64,000 nucleotides of DNA from CAVRXQ01 sp963849105 (GTDB taxonomy: Bacteria; Actinomycetota; Acidimicrobiia; Acidimicrobiales; Bog-793), in contig CAWKGD010000002.1 in assembly GCA_963849105.1 (NCBI GenBank), positions 1-64,000 of the forward strand. The letters are read 5' to 3'. Under the pieces are notes generated by a model. That model did not search any database, had not been told where the DNA came from, and was given only the letters and a program-made list of their open reading frames with translations. A program made the translations under genes and the position numbers. Positions 41,946 through 51,355 of the stretch are shown one piece after another (the stretch's first letter is position 1; every line of letters starts with the position of its first letter).

Positions 41946-43229
41946 GTGGGGAGCGCCTCTGAAGATCTCGCATTCCGCGGTCTCGTGCATCAGGTGAGCG
42001 ACGCCGCGCTGCTCGGACGACTCGACCGCGCGCACGAGACGGTCTACGCCGGCTTCGATCCCTCCACCGACAGCCTGCACATCGGCAACTTGCTCCTGTT
42101 GTGCACACTCCGGCGTCTGCAGAGCTTCGGCCACCGGCCGATCGCCGTCGCGGGGAGCGGAACGGGGCTGATCGGCGACCCGGGAGGAAAAGACGCCGAA
42201 CGTCCCCTCATCTCCAAGGACGAGCTCGCCGCGAACATCGAAGGGATCCGGCCGCAACTCGAGCGGTTCTTGGACTTTTCCAAGTCGGCGGGTGAGTCGC
42301 GGGCGGTCGTCGTCGACAACGGCGCCTGGCTCGAGGAGCTCGGCGTGATCGACTTTCTCCGCGAGGTCGGCAAGCACTTCACCGTGAACCAGATCGTCGC
42401 GAAGGAGGCGGTGCGGACCCGCTTCGAGCGACCCGACCAAGGGATCTCCTACACCGAGTTCTCCTACATGCTTTTGCAGGCTTATGACTTCCTCCACCTG
42501 TTCGACGAGTACGGTTGCCGCCTCCAGATCGGCGGCAGCGACCAGTGGGGGAACATCACCCTCGGCGTCGAGCTGATCCGCAAGGTCCGCGGCGAGACCG
42601 CGTACGCGCTGACGACGCCGCTTGTCACGAAGCCCGACGGGACGAAGTTCGGCAAGTCCGAAGCGGGCGCGTTCTACCTCGACAAGCGACGCACGAGCCC
42701 GTTCGCGCTCTACCAGTTCTTCTTTCGCACCGACGACGCCGTCGCGCCGACGTACCTCCGCTTTTTCAGCTTCCTCGACCACGACGCGATCTCGGCGCTC
42801 GACGAGGCGACCGAAAAGCACCCCGAGCGACGCGAGGCACAGCGCGTGCTCGCGCGCGAGGTGACGACGCTCGTCCACGGAGAACAGGAGACCGCGCGCG
42901 TCGAGCGGGCGTCGGAGGCGCTCTACACCGAGGACGTCACCGGCCTCGATGAACAGACGCTGCTCGAGGTGTTCGCCGACGCGCCGTCCTCGACGCTCTC
43001 GCGGAGCGCGATCGACGGGGCAGGGCTTGACCCGGTCGAAGCCTTCGCCGCGTCGGGCCTCGTGGCATCGAGATCGGGGGCGCGCTCCGCACTCGAACAG
43101 GGGGGCGCCTACGTGAACAACCGCCGACTCGAGCCGGGCGAGCGGATCACGCCCGATCGGCTGATCGGCGGTCGGTATCTCGTCCTGCGCCGGGGGCGTC
43201 GAGAGCTCCACCTGCTTCGCTTCGAGTGA
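41946..43229 (+). CDS. tyrS: Tyrosyl-tRNA synthetase
   Basis: 427 residues, class Ic. HIGN in DSLHIGNLLLL, tyrosine-binding YTEFSYMLLQAYDF and GGSDQWGNITLG, KFGKS signature in DGTKFGKSEAGAFYLD, and a C-terminal S4 RNA-binding domain (GLVASRSGARSALEQGGAYVNNRRL). GTG 41946. Stop overlaps the lipoprotein start as GTGA. No T-box leader is evident in the 56-base upstream gap. Confidence 0.97.
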   Translation: MGSASEDLAFRGLVHQVSDAALLGRLDRAHETVYAGFDPSTDSLHIGNLLLLCTLRRLQSFGHRPIAVAGSGTGLIGDPGGKDAERPLISKDELAANIEGIRPQLERFLDFSKSAGESRAVVVDNGAWLEELGVIDFLREVGKHFTVNQIVAKEAVRTRFERPDQGISYTEFSYMLLQAYDFLHLFDEYGCRLQIGGSDQWGNITLGVELIRKVRGETAYALTTPLVTKPDGTKFGKSEAGAFYLDKRRTSPFALYQFFFRTDDAVAPTYLRFFSFLDHDAISALDEATEKHPERREAQRVLAREVTTLVHGEQETARVERASEALYTEDVTGLDEQTLLEVFADAPSSTLSRSAIDGAGLDPVEAFAASGLVASRSGARSALEQGGAYVNNRRLEPGERITPDRLIGGRYLVLRRGRRELHLLRFE

Positions 43230-43678
43230 GCAGGTCGCGTCTCCTCGCAGCGGCGGCCACCCTCGGTCTCGCGCTGATCGCCTCGGCGTGCGGGGGATCG
43301 CATGCGACGCTCGCCGCGCGCCTTACGGCGTGGAAGTCGGGCTCGTCGTACTCTTCGGATCAGGGCCTTATCTCGACCGACATCCGTGAGATCGCGACGG
43401 GGATTCGCAGCGGTCCGCTCAAGGCGCTCCAAACCGCCTGCGACGGTCTCGGGGTCGACGCGGCGGACGCCTACGGCGAGCTTCCGACGCCGGACGAGAA
43501 ATTGACCGACGACCTCAACGACGAGTACCTGACGGCAGAGAACGCCGCGGAGTCGTGCTCGACGGCGGCGGAGTTGCACGGAGGCCGCGTCGAGCGCTAC
43601 CTCACGCTGATCGCCCGCGCCGAGCGCGACCTCCACGCCGCGCAGGCGCGGATGCAGGCGATCCTGACCGCCACGTAA
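43226..43678 (+). CDS. Hypothetical lipoprotein
   Basis: 150 residues. A signal peptide with lipobox (LIASACGG, Cys about residue 22) predicts a lipid-anchored extracytoplasmic protein. The mature part is helical (KALQTACDGLGVDAADAYGEL, YLTLIARAERDLHAAQARMQAI) and has two further Cys. I do not recognise a family. GTG 43226 overlaps the tyrS stop, so it is translated with tyrS. It abuts the convergent DUF885 gene with no gap. Confidence 0.75.
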   Translation: MSRSRLLAAAATLGLALIASACGGSHATLAARLTAWKSGSSYSSDQGLISTDIREIATGIRSGPLKALQTACDGLGVDAADAYGELPTPDEKLTDDLNDEYLTAENAAESCSTAAELHGGRVERYLTLIARAERDLHAAQARMQAILTAT

Positions 43679-45307
43679 TCAGCCGCCCTCGACGAGCGCC
43701 CTTTCGGCGAGCGGGATCGGCAAGGTGCCGGTTCCGGCGATCAGGTCGTGGAACTTGCGGAGGTCCGAGGAGGCGTCGGCCAGGAACCGCTCGCGCATCC
43801 GTTCGATCTCGAGGCATCCGGTGAGGTACGACGGTGCCTGGGTCGGCCACTGGCAGTAGCGCCCGACTTCGGCCCGGGCGACCGGTTCGGTGAGTCCGAC
43901 GCGCTCCCGCATGTAGGCGACGGCGTCGTCGAAGCTGAGATCGCCGATGTGCAGGCCGGTGTCGACGATGATGCGCGCCGCGCGCCAGATGCGGGCGTTG
44001 ACGTGACCGAGCAGGCTCGAGTCATCGGTGAAGTAGCCCTGCTCGCGCATCATCTTCTCGGCGTACAGCGCCCAGCCCTCGGAGAAATAGGAGGAGTGGA
44101 TCAGCTGGCGAACGCGGCGCGGGTTCGCCTTCATCCAGGTGAGGTGCCAGTGGTGACCGGGGTACGCCTCGTGGACCGTGACCGTCGGGATCGATTGGAA
44201 ACTGTTCGCCGCCAGCCGGCGCTCGTTTTCCTCGGGCGTTGAGTCCTGCGGTGGCCACGGGACATTGAAATGCCCGCGTCGGCCGGGACGGAATGCCGGC
44301 GGGGGGAAGTAGGACGCGACGCCAAGGATTGGTCGCAACACCTCTGGGGTTGGTTCGACGACACACTCCTCGTCATCGGGGAAGCTGACCAGGCCGTGCT
44401 CGACGAGATACGCGCGCGCCTTTTCCGATTCGTTCTGATACGCGATGCGCAACCCTTCGAAGTCCGCGGCGTGGTGCGCGAGGTCTCGGTTGAAGACTTC
44501 GATCCACGACGTTGCCGAACTGTCGATGCGCGCCGCGATCTCGTTCGCCTCTTCTTCGAGCTCGGCGAGCACGCGCCGTCCACGTTCGCGAAGCTCGGCT
44601 GTCGAGAAGTCGAAGAGTTCGCGTTTTTGCAAGAGATCCGAGTACCGCTCCTCGCCGAGCGCGTACGAACCTCTCGCGGACTGCGCGAGTTCACCGAGGT
44701 GTGCCCCGAAGGACGCGCACGCTTGTGCAGCGATCCGTCCCGCCTCCGCGACTGATTCACGCAGCTCTCCGTCGGAGAATTCCAAGGGAAGCGTCTCTTC
44801 GAAGTACGAGACGGCGGCTTCGCACTGCTGCCGGGCCCGACCCACGATGAGGGGACTTGCGAGTTCGGCTTCGAGTGCGGCGCGTCCCGACTGGAGCGCG
44901 GTCGGTACGGACCGCAGTCGACTTTGGACATACCCTGCGAGCTCAGATTCGGGGAAGCTGCGGTGGACGACGAGCATCAAGATGCCGTCGAAGCACGGAT
45001 CGACGTAGGTCATCGGGTCGCGTCGCCACGCCTCCCACGACTCGAGGATGACCCGTCCCCGCAACGTCGACAGCACGGCATCGCGGTCGACGCGTTGCGC
45101 GGCAGACAGTCCGTCGTCGCCGACCGACTCGAGGCGTTCGACCCACTCGTGATTTGCGCTGCGTCTTCTGGCGAACGCTTCTTCGCGCAGGTCGTCGATC
45201 TCGCCGTGCGCGCCGTCCGCGCCGAGCGCGGTCGCCAGAATTGGTGATTCGGTGAGTTGTTCTTGCAGCCAGTCCTCGAGGACTCGGTCGAACGCGTAAT
45301 CGCTCAT
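43679..45307 (-). CDS. DUF885 family (probable zinc-dependent) protein
   Basis: 542 residues. The DUF885 signature is present: PTVTVHEAYPGHHWHLTWMK, a metal-site motif like those of HExxH peptidases, followed by SSYFSEGWALYAEKMMREQGYF and a C-terminal GRYCQWPTQAPSYLTGCLEIERMR. Members are thought to be metallocarboxypeptidase-like, but the activity is mostly unproven. No signal peptide. ATG 45307. Divergent from the flavin reductase gene (67-base gap). Confidence 0.88.
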   Translation of the reverse strand: MSDYAFDRVLEDWLQEQLTESPILATALGADGAHGEIDDLREEAFARRRSANHEWVERLESVGDDGLSAAQRVDRDAVLSTLRGRVILESWEAWRRDPMTYVDPCFDGILMLVVHRSFPESELAGYVQSRLRSVPTALQSGRAALEAELASPLIVGRARQQCEAAVSYFEETLPLEFSDGELRESVAEAGRIAAQACASFGAHLGELAQSARGSYALGEERYSDLLQKRELFDFSTAELRERGRRVLAELEEEANEIAARIDSSATSWIEVFNRDLAHHAADFEGLRIAYQNESEKARAYLVEHGLVSFPDDEECVVEPTPEVLRPILGVASYFPPPAFRPGRRGHFNVPWPPQDSTPEENERRLAANSFQSIPTVTVHEAYPGHHWHLTWMKANPRRVRQLIHSSYFSEGWALYAEKMMREQGYFTDDSSLLGHVNARIWRAARIIVDTGLHIGDLSFDDAVAYMRERVGLTEPVARAEVGRYCQWPTQAPSYLTGCLEIERMRERFLADASSDLRKFHDLIAGTGTLPIPLAERALVEGG

Positions 45308-45374
45308 GGCGTGACCTTACGCGCCGGCTCGTACTAGCGCATTCGCGCGTTGGGCACTCCGGTATCGTCGGCGC

Positions 45375-45929
45375 GTGCCAAAAGGGAGTCGGCCGGCGAG
45401 CAGCGTGCCTGACGACGTGGGCGACGAGGCGTATGACCGGCTGCGTCGGCGAGTCCTGTGGTCGATGCCGACGGGGCTCTATCTGATCGGCTCGATCGCC
45501 GAACAGGAGCGCAACATGATGACGGCGAGCCTGGTTACCCAGGTGTGCGTCGACCCGAAGCTCGTCGGTGCGGCGATCGAGAGCGCCTCGCGTACCCACG
45601 ATCTCATCGAACGTGGAAAGGTATTTGCCCTAACGATGCTGGAACGAGACGACCGTGCGATCGTCCGGAAGTTTGTGAAGCCCGCTGCGGACGACCGTGA
45701 GGCTCGAACGTTGAACGGATATGACTACATAGACGCGCCGGTCACCGGCGCCCCGATCCTTACGGCGGCGATCGCGTACCTTGATTGCCGGCTCGAACAC
45801 GCGTTGCCGCTCGGTTCGCACACGTTTTTCGTCGGCGAAGTTGTCGACGCCGCGTTCGGGCCGAAGACGACCGAAGACGATCGCAAGGTGATGCGCGTCG
45901 AGGACACTCGGATGAGTTACGGCGGATGA
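45375..45929 (+). CDS. Flavin reductase domain protein
   Basis: 184 residues, split-barrel FMN-binding fold. WSMPTGLYLIGSIAEQERNMMTASLVTQVCVDPKLVGAAIE is the flavin-reductase-like signature, and SRTHDLIERGKVFALTML with a C-terminal HTFFVGEVVDAAF complete the domain. Binds FMN and probably reduces it with NAD(P)H or acts as a quinone/nitro-reductase; partner unknown. GTG 45375. RNase D follows after 70 bases on the same strand. Confidence 0.85.
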   Translation: MPKGSRPASSVPDDVGDEAYDRLRRRVLWSMPTGLYLIGSIAEQERNMMTASLVTQVCVDPKLVGAAIESASRTHDLIERGKVFALTMLERDDRAIVRKFVKPAADDREARTLNGYDYIDAPVTGAPILTAAIAYLDCRLEHALPLGSHTFFVGEVVDAAFGPKTTEDDRKVMRVEDTRMSYGG

Positions 45930-45999
45930 TCGCTCCCATCGGGGGGCAAACCGAATCAGCACTCGCACAGCAACAGACCCGGGGCGACCGGGAGCCAGC

Positions 46000-47229
46000 A
46001 TGAGGACGCCGGCCGGATCGAGTTCACGCTCAGAACGTCGTGGTCGATCCTCGCGGCTCGAGGAGGTCGCCGTCCGCTTCATCGACACCGACGCCGATTT
46101 CGAGATACTCGTCACCGAACTCGATGTCGTCTCGGACTACGCGATCGACACTGAGTTCCACCGCGAGCGGACGTATTTCGCGCAGTTGGCGCTCGTGCAG
46201 CTGGCGTGGCACGGGGGTGTTGCCGTCATCGACCCGCTGTCAGTCGACCTTGTGCCGTTGGCGAAGCTGTTCCGGAAAGACGCGATCGCGGTGCTCCATG
46301 CTGCCGATCAAGATCTCGAAGTCCTCGAACGGGCGACGGGCGCGGTACCGACGCAGATGTTCGATACCCAACTCGCGGCGCGCTTTCTCGGATTGTCATC
46401 ACCGTCGCTCGTCTCGCTCGCCGAGAAGATGCTCGGTCTCCGGCTCGAAAAAGGCGACCAGCTCGCTGATTGGACGAGGCGGCCGCTCCGTTCTGAGCAG
46501 CTTCAATACGCCGCGCACGACGTCGCCCACCTGATCGAATTGAAGCGCGAGATCTGTGCCGAGCTCGCGCGCCGCGGCCGGCTCGAGTGGGCGGAGGAGG
46601 AGTGCGCGGCGCACCTCGAGCGGGCGCGCGCGCTTCCCCCGCCGGAACAGGCGTGGTGGCGGCTTCGCCAGGCGCGTCAGCTTCGTGGCACCGCGCGGGG
46701 CGTAGCTCAGAGCGTCGCGGCCTGGCGGGAGCGGCGCGCCCAGGCGATCGACCGGCCGGTTCGCTATGTGCTCTCTGACCTCGCGCTCGCCTCGATCGCG
46801 CATCGCCCGCCGCACAGCCGCGCCGACCTCGAGCACGTCCGCAACCTCGATGTGCGGTCGTTGTCACAGGGTCTCGTCACCGAACTGCTCGGCGCCGTCT
46901 TAGAGGGAGAGTCACTGCGCCACTCGGCGATCGTGCTTCCTCCCGGGCCCGACGGGGTCGTGGTGGCGAAGCCCGCCGTCGCGCTGGCGCTCGCCTACGC
47001 CGGCGAGCTCGCAAAGGCACTCGAGATCGACGCGTCGCTGCTCGCGACGCGCGCCGACATCGTCGACTTTCTACAGGTTCCGCCGACCGGCCGGCTGACA
47101 AGGTCATGGCGCCACCAACTCGTCGGCGAGCCCCTCGCCAGGCTCGCGGCGGGGAATGCGGCGCTCGCCCTTGAGGGTGGCGGCCTCGTCATCGAGGAGC
47201 GCTCGCACCGACCGATCGCGAGCACCTGA
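46000..47229 (+). CDS. rnd: Ribonuclease D (DEDDy 3'-5' exonuclease with HRDC domain)
   Basis: 409 residues. Exonuclease residues: Asp/Glu in YAIDTEFHRE, Asp in LHAADQDLEVLE, and the DEDDy Tyr/Asp in LQYAAHDVAHL. An HRDC domain follows (RYVLSDLALASIAHRPPHSRADLEHVRNLD). Trims tRNA and other RNA 3' ends. ATG 46000 with GGGAG upstream; the first 25 residues are an unconserved basic extension, so a later start is possible. Confidence 0.9.
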   Translation: MRTPAGSSSRSERRGRSSRLEEVAVRFIDTDADFEILVTELDVVSDYAIDTEFHRERTYFAQLALVQLAWHGGVAVIDPLSVDLVPLAKLFRKDAIAVLHAADQDLEVLERATGAVPTQMFDTQLAARFLGLSSPSLVSLAEKMLGLRLEKGDQLADWTRRPLRSEQLQYAAHDVAHLIELKREICAELARRGRLEWAEEECAAHLERARALPPPEQAWWRLRQARQLRGTARGVAQSVAAWRERRAQAIDRPVRYVLSDLALASIAHRPPHSRADLEHVRNLDVRSLSQGLVTELLGAVLEGESLRHSAIVLPPGPDGVVVAKPAVALALAYAGELAKALEIDASLLATRADIVDFLQVPPTGRLTRSWRHQLVGEPLARLAAGNAALALEGGGLVIEERSHRPIAST

Positions 47230-47247
47230 GCGGACGCACCGCGTCGC

Positions 47248-47499
47248 CTACGACTCGGGGCCTTCGCTGTCCTTCCCGTTCGGTGCGGGGCGCAGATCGA
47301 CGGTCAGGGTGAGGATCCCGTCCTCGAGGCTGGCCTCGGCATCGCCGAGCATCGCGAAATCCATGTAGTCGAACTCCATCTGCTCGACGAACCGACGGCG
47401 CTCGGGACCCTCAATCGGGGGAATGCCCCGGTTCCGGACCGCCGCGGCGCGCTCGCGAAAGCGGGCCACCATCGCCATTGGGTCGAAGACTTCTGGCAC
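47248..47499 (-). CDS. Hypothetical protein
   Basis: 83 residues, MPEVFDPMAMVARFRERAAAVRNRGIPPIEGPERRRFVEQMEFDYMDFAMLGDAEASLEDG and a final acidic strand ILTLTVDLRP. It looks like a genuine small folded protein (helix, then two strands) but I do not know the family. The start is uncertain (GTG 47499; frame open to 47598). Convergent with rnd (18-base gap) and divergent from the small zinc-type gene at 47668. Confidence 0.55.
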   Translation of the reverse strand: MPEVFDPMAMVARFRERAAAVRNRGIPPIEGPERRRFVEQMEFDYMDFAMLGDAEASLEDGILTLTVDLRPAPNGKDSEGPES

Positions 47500-47667
47500 A
47501 AAGCGGACTGTACCGGGGCCTGTTCGGGCTTGCGGTGCGGGATTCGCCCACGTCGCCGGCGTTATGCTCGCTGCGGACGCTGACGAGCCGAGGCCCACGT
47601 TCTGGACGCGCCAGTGCGCCCGGCGGAGGGGGACGGCGCGTTCTCGCTGGATCTTCAGGAGTTACCC

Positions 47668-47841
47668 GTGAAAAAGGGACGTCACCGCCGCTTCGAAGAA
47701 GCACGCAGTCTGAAACGCTCGATCGAGGTCGTCGTCGAGCCCTGTCCAGAGTGCGGGGCCGATCCCGAGGAGGACCACGCCAGCTGGTGCCTCTATGAGG
47801 CCGAAGAGCTCGACGAGGACGAAAACACCGAGCGGCTCTGA
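47668..47841 (+). CDS. Small acidic protein with a CPECG...C motif
   Basis: 57 residues. GTG 47668 has AGGAG seven bases upstream. A basic N-terminus (KKGRHRRFEEARSLKR) is followed by CPECGADPEEDHASWC, a plausible zinc site, and a very acidic tail. No known function. Its 3' end overlaps the convergent Cys-rich gene by 49 bases. Confidence 0.6.
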   Translation: MKKGRHRRFEEARSLKRSIEVVVEPCPECGADPEEDHASWCLYEAEELDEDENTERL

Positions 47842-48569
47842 TCGCGTCGCCGAACGACGGGGTGGGGAAGTACAACGCGTGCCCCCGAGCGCGTCTCTAA
47901 GTATTCGACGAGCATCGAATAGACGGTCGGCCCGATCATCTCTTTCAGTTCGTTCGCATTGGAGACGTAGACGGGCTCCTTGCCGACAAACGCTTCGGGC
48001 GACTCGGTGCACCACCAGTGGAACTCCTCACCCGCTGGTCCCCAGTGGCGCCGATCCCATTGGGTGACGGTCGAGGTGACGTGGCCGTCGTCTTCTTCGA
48101 AGTCCTCCCGTCGTAGCGGTAGCTGCCAACAGACCTCGGGCTTCGTCGTGAGCGGCGCCACACCGGCCTCGAGCGCCGCGCGGTGCAGCGAACAGCCCGG
48201 TCCGCCGGGAAAGCCCGGCCGGTTCAAGAAGATGCACGCCCCGTCGACGAGGCGCGTCTTCCATTCACCTTGGTGCAGGCGGTAGAAGCCGAGCTTCTTC
48301 GCCCTGTCGTGGTGCTGGAACTGTTCGGGCGTCAGCTTCGCCGCAGCCTTTTCGACGCGTCGGAGATCCTTTTTGTCCGCGAAGTGCGCGCCGTAGCTGC
48401 AGCAGCCCTGGACAAGTTCGGGCGCCGGTCCGGTGAGCACTCCCTGGCAGCCGGCGCCGAAAATGCACATCCAGGGGCTCGTCAAGAACGTGAGGTCGAG
48501 CACCCACGTGCGCTCCTCGTCAGGATCCTCGAAGCTCACCCACTCGTGCGCGTCGTCGATTGCGGACAC
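47793..48569 (-). CDS. Cysteine-cluster protein (YkgJ/DUF3109-like), third gene of the radical SAM operon
   Basis: 258 residues. Cysteine pattern: WMCIFGAGCQG, VQGCCSYGAHF, GACIFLNRPGFPGGPGCSLHRAAL, KPEVCWQLPL and WWCTESPEA. The CxFL...GCxLH arrangement resembles the YkgJ-type cysteine-cluster families (putative metal or Fe-S binding). GTG 48569 lies 12 bases after the radical SAM stop, so it is the last gene of an ATP-grasp / radical SAM / Cys-cluster unit. The C-terminal Ser-rich tail is low-complexity and overlaps the small gene on the other strand. Function unknown. Confidence 0.75.
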   Translation of the reverse strand: MSAIDDAHEWVSFEDPDEERTWVLDLTFLTSPWMCIFGAGCQGVLTGPAPELVQGCCSYGAHFADKKDLRRVEKAAAKLTPEQFQHHDRAKKLGFYRLHQGEWKTRLVDGACIFLNRPGFPGGPGCSLHRAALEAGVAPLTTKPEVCWQLPLRREDFEEDDGHVTSTVTQWDRRHWGPAGEEFHWWCTESPEAFVGKEPVYVSNANELKEMIGPTVYSMLVEYLETRSGARVVLPHPVVRRRDQSRSVFSSSSSSSAS

Positions 48570-48580
48570 GGTGCGGAAAC

Positions 48581-50023
48581 CTACTGGCTGACCGACCGCG
48601 CGGCGGACATCGCGACCGGGATGACCGCGTCGATCTGCGCGCGGGTCGGTTCCGCGCAACAGAACCATGCCTCGGTGAGGTGTGGTCGCATTTGTGCGGG
48701 CGGACCGAGTGGTTCTCGAGCGGCGGGGCGACCGGGATCGGGACGGCCGAACGCGGCGAACACCGTCGCGCGCACCGCGTCGTACGTCTCGGTTGCACTC
48801 GTTCCGAGCGCGCCCTTCTCCTCGATGAGCGTCGCGAGCTTGTCTTGGAGTTCGTCGAGCGCCGGGTCCGGCGATCTCCAGGTGTAGCTCAACGCATCGG
48901 GGTCGAACGCATCAAGGGCGGCTCGGAACGTCGGATCCTCGAGATCGAGGAGCAGCGACCCGGGCGGGAGGAGGAGGCGGATCGCGTATTGCACCGCGTC
49001 GACGTTGTCGATGAGATCGTGGGCTGCGACGAAGTCCAAGATCTCGACGACGTCATCGCGCGTCGTCCACGGCGTGAAGGGAAGGAACGAGGGCCGGATC
49101 TCCACACCGAGTGTGCGCAGCTCACGCACAGCGAGCGCCGCGTCGTCCGCATTGTGTCCCTTGTCGAGTCTTTCAAGGATCGTGTCGCTCATCGATTCGA
49201 ACGCGGAGACGACGAACGCCAGGCCGTGTTGTGCGAGCTCGGCGACCGCGTCGCGGTGACGCAGCAGGTGCTCGACCTTGATCGTCGCGTCGAAGCTCAA
49301 TTGCGGGTGGCGCTCGTGCATTCGCTGCGTGACTCGGACCGCGTGCGTCGGGCGGTTCAAGAAGTCGGGGTCGGCGAAGCGGATGTGCCCCGCGCCGAGT
49401 CCGACGAGCTCGTCGATTTCGGCGATCACGGCGTCCTGACCGACGACGCGGGAACGACCGCGGTAGACGACCGGCACCGGGCAGTGCCGGCAGCGGTGGT
49501 TGCAGCCTCGCGTCGATTCGACGGTCCCGACCAGGTGCTCGGCATCGCCGGCGACGAATCGCGCGTAGCGCTCGAGCGGCGAAAGGAGATCTCGTCCAGA
49601 GACCGAGCCGCCCCGGCGCACGGTCCCGAGCTCGACGACGGTCGCGTCGAATGAGCCGTCATCCCCGTCGAGCCAGGCGGTGATCGCTCCGAGCGCTTCA
49701 CCGGCGACGAAGAGGTCCCCAGCAATCGCAACGCCCGAGATACGCGCCGCCTCCGCGTAGAGGCCGAAGAAACACGCCGGCACTTCCTTTCGTTGTTGCC
49801 CGAGACGTGAGCGTGCCGCCAGCGCGAGGCGCAGCGCCGTGTGCATCGGCACCGAGAAACCGACGGCGTCTGGCCAGTCGAGATCGACCCCGTCGAACGA
49901 CTCGATGGCGAGATCGGAGGCGCGCACCTCGTGACCCGCAGACCGCAACGACCCGGCGATCGACGCCAGACCGAGCGGCTGCGCGCCGAGTTCATAGGTC
50001 GAGATCAAAAGGACGCGGCTCAC
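48581..50023 (-). CDS. CCAEP-tail radical SAM protein (CUAEP/CCAEP family)
   Basis: 480 residues. An N-terminal cobalamin-binding-like Rossmann part (VLLISTYELGAQPLGLASIAGSLRSAGHEV) precedes the radical SAM core with cluster Cys174, Cys178 and Cys181 in RGCNHRCRHCPVPVVYRG. Near the end it carries WFCCAEPT, with Cys455-Cys456-Ala-Glu-Pro, the tail that names the CUAEP/CCAEP-tail radical SAM group, where the first position is Sec in some members and Cys here. The reaction is not known. ATG 50023 overlaps the stop of the ATP-grasp gene (ATGA), so the two are tightly coupled. The Cys-cluster gene follows 12 bases on. Confidence 0.85.
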   Translation of the reverse strand: MSRVLLISTYELGAQPLGLASIAGSLRSAGHEVRASDLAIESFDGVDLDWPDAVGFSVPMHTALRLALAARSRLGQQRKEVPACFFGLYAEAARISGVAIAGDLFVAGEALGAITAWLDGDDGSFDATVVELGTVRRGGSVSGRDLLSPLERYARFVAGDAEHLVGTVESTRGCNHRCRHCPVPVVYRGRSRVVGQDAVIAEIDELVGLGAGHIRFADPDFLNRPTHAVRVTQRMHERHPQLSFDATIKVEHLLRHRDAVAELAQHGLAFVVSAFESMSDTILERLDKGHNADDAALAVRELRTLGVEIRPSFLPFTPWTTRDDVVEILDFVAAHDLIDNVDAVQYAIRLLLPPGSLLLDLEDPTFRAALDAFDPDALSYTWRSPDPALDELQDKLATLIEEKGALGTSATETYDAVRATVFAAFGRPDPGRPAAREPLGPPAQMRPHLTEAWFCCAEPTRAQIDAVIPVAMSAARSVSQ

Positions 50024-51282
50024 GAGTCTGGCTCTTTCGTGATTTCAATCGACAGGTGCGCGTGGGCGACGCGCAGCGCCTTTTCCACGTCGCCGGGGTC
50101 GTCCGCCCGCGCGAAGAGGAAGCCGAGATAACGATCGCCTTCCGGCCACGCCGCGATCGTCCGGCCGGAGGGAACGGTGATCTCGAGCTCGGTGACGTGC
50201 TCGACGGCAAGCGCCTCGTCTCGTCCGTCCACGCCTTCGAAGCGACCAGCTCTTGGGATCGGGATCATCATCACGCCGGACGCGCCGGGCTGGCGGGAAG
50301 GTGGAACATCGTCGATGCCGAGCGCGTGCGCGAGCACGAGCTCTTCGAGCGAACGGTTCGAGACGAAGCGGAGCGCCTTCGAGCACTTGCCGCCGATCGT
50401 GCGCGCCGCGGCCTCGAGGACGATGACCGCGGCGTCTGGATCGGCACCGGACGGCGAGAGCCGCGCTTCGGCGTGCACGGGACCGTCGACGAGGCCGATC
50501 GCCGCGCAGGCGCGCCCGATCTCGTCTTTGACGCGCACTAAGAGGTCCGGGTGATGGCGCGACGGGGTGACGTAGATCGTCTCCTCGAAATATGGGCCGG
50601 TGAGCGGGTCGGGCTTGTCGAAGATCGCAAGCGTCGAAAGCACTCCATCGGTGAGCATGCCCTCGAGCGCGACCTCGTCACCTGCGACGTAGCGCTCGAC
50701 GAGAAGCGGCTCGCCCAGCGCACACCCGGCTGCGAGCGCGACCCGGCGCGTCCGCGCCGCTGCCCGGCGCGCGCCGTCCGCGTCGTCAGCACGTTCGACG
50801 CCGCGGCTCGCGGAGAGCGACACCGGCTTGATGACAACCGAATAGCCGAGAAGATCGGCCGCGTCGGCGACATCGTCGTGTTCCCGCTCGCCCGCGTCGA
50901 TGACCGCGAACGGCGGCTGGCTCACGTCCGCCTTTGCGAACAGTCGGCGCATCGTCACCTTGTCGCGCGTCGCCTCGATCGCCGAAGGAGGGTTCTTGTC
51001 GATCCCGAGTCGCTCGGCGGCGTACGCTGCCGCGAGCGCGCCCTCGTCGTCGACGGCGACGACGGCGTCGATCGGCGTGTTCTTCGCGAAGCGTTCGACG
51101 ATCTGCGCCGCCGTTGCTGGTTCGCGCAGGGGAAGCGCGACGAAGCGCTCGGGCGAGGACGCCGCCATCGCCTGAGGGACGTCCGAGGCGGAAACGACGT
51201 CGACGCCGAGACGTGCCGCGGCGTCGAGGAACTCCTTTGCCCGGTACGTCTGGGACGGCAGGACGAGCATCACCCGGGGCAC
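50020..51282 (-). CDS. ATP-grasp domain protein paired with the radical SAM gene
   Basis: 420 residues. Biotin-carboxylase-like ATP-grasp: IEATRDKVTMRRLFAKADV, GYSVVIKPVSLSASRGVERADD (ATP-binding Lys), LLVERYVAGDEVALEGMLTDG, HAEARLSPSG and VIVLEAAARTIGGKCSKALRF. Members ligate a carboxylate to an amine or thiol; here the acceptor is unknown. GTG 51282 opens the frame, but GAGG spacing better fits GTG 51273 or ATG 51270. First gene of the operon; divergent from the NifU-like gene. Confidence 0.85.
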   Translation of the reverse strand: MPRVMLVLPSQTYRAKEFLDAAARLGVDVVSASDVPQAMAASSPERFVALPLREPATAAQIVERFAKNTPIDAVVAVDDEGALAAAYAAERLGIDKNPPSAIEATRDKVTMRRLFAKADVSQPPFAVIDAGEREHDDVADAADLLGYSVVIKPVSLSASRGVERADDADGARRAAARTRRVALAAGCALGEPLLVERYVAGDEVALEGMLTDGVLSTLAIFDKPDPLTGPYFEETIYVTPSRHHPDLLVRVKDEIGRACAAIGLVDGPVHAEARLSPSGADPDAAVIVLEAAARTIGGKCSKALRFVSNRSLEELVLAHALGIDDVPPSRQPGASGVMMIPIPRAGRFEGVDGRDEALAVEHVTELEITVPSGRTIAAWPEGDRYLGFLFARADDPGDVEKALRVAHAHLSIEITKEPDS

Positions 51283-51355
51283 ACCTCATTGTGCCGGGAA
51301 ATGGCCAGGTCGCCGTCGCTTCGGGCGGCGCGCCGGCTGGCCATACGATGGTCGC

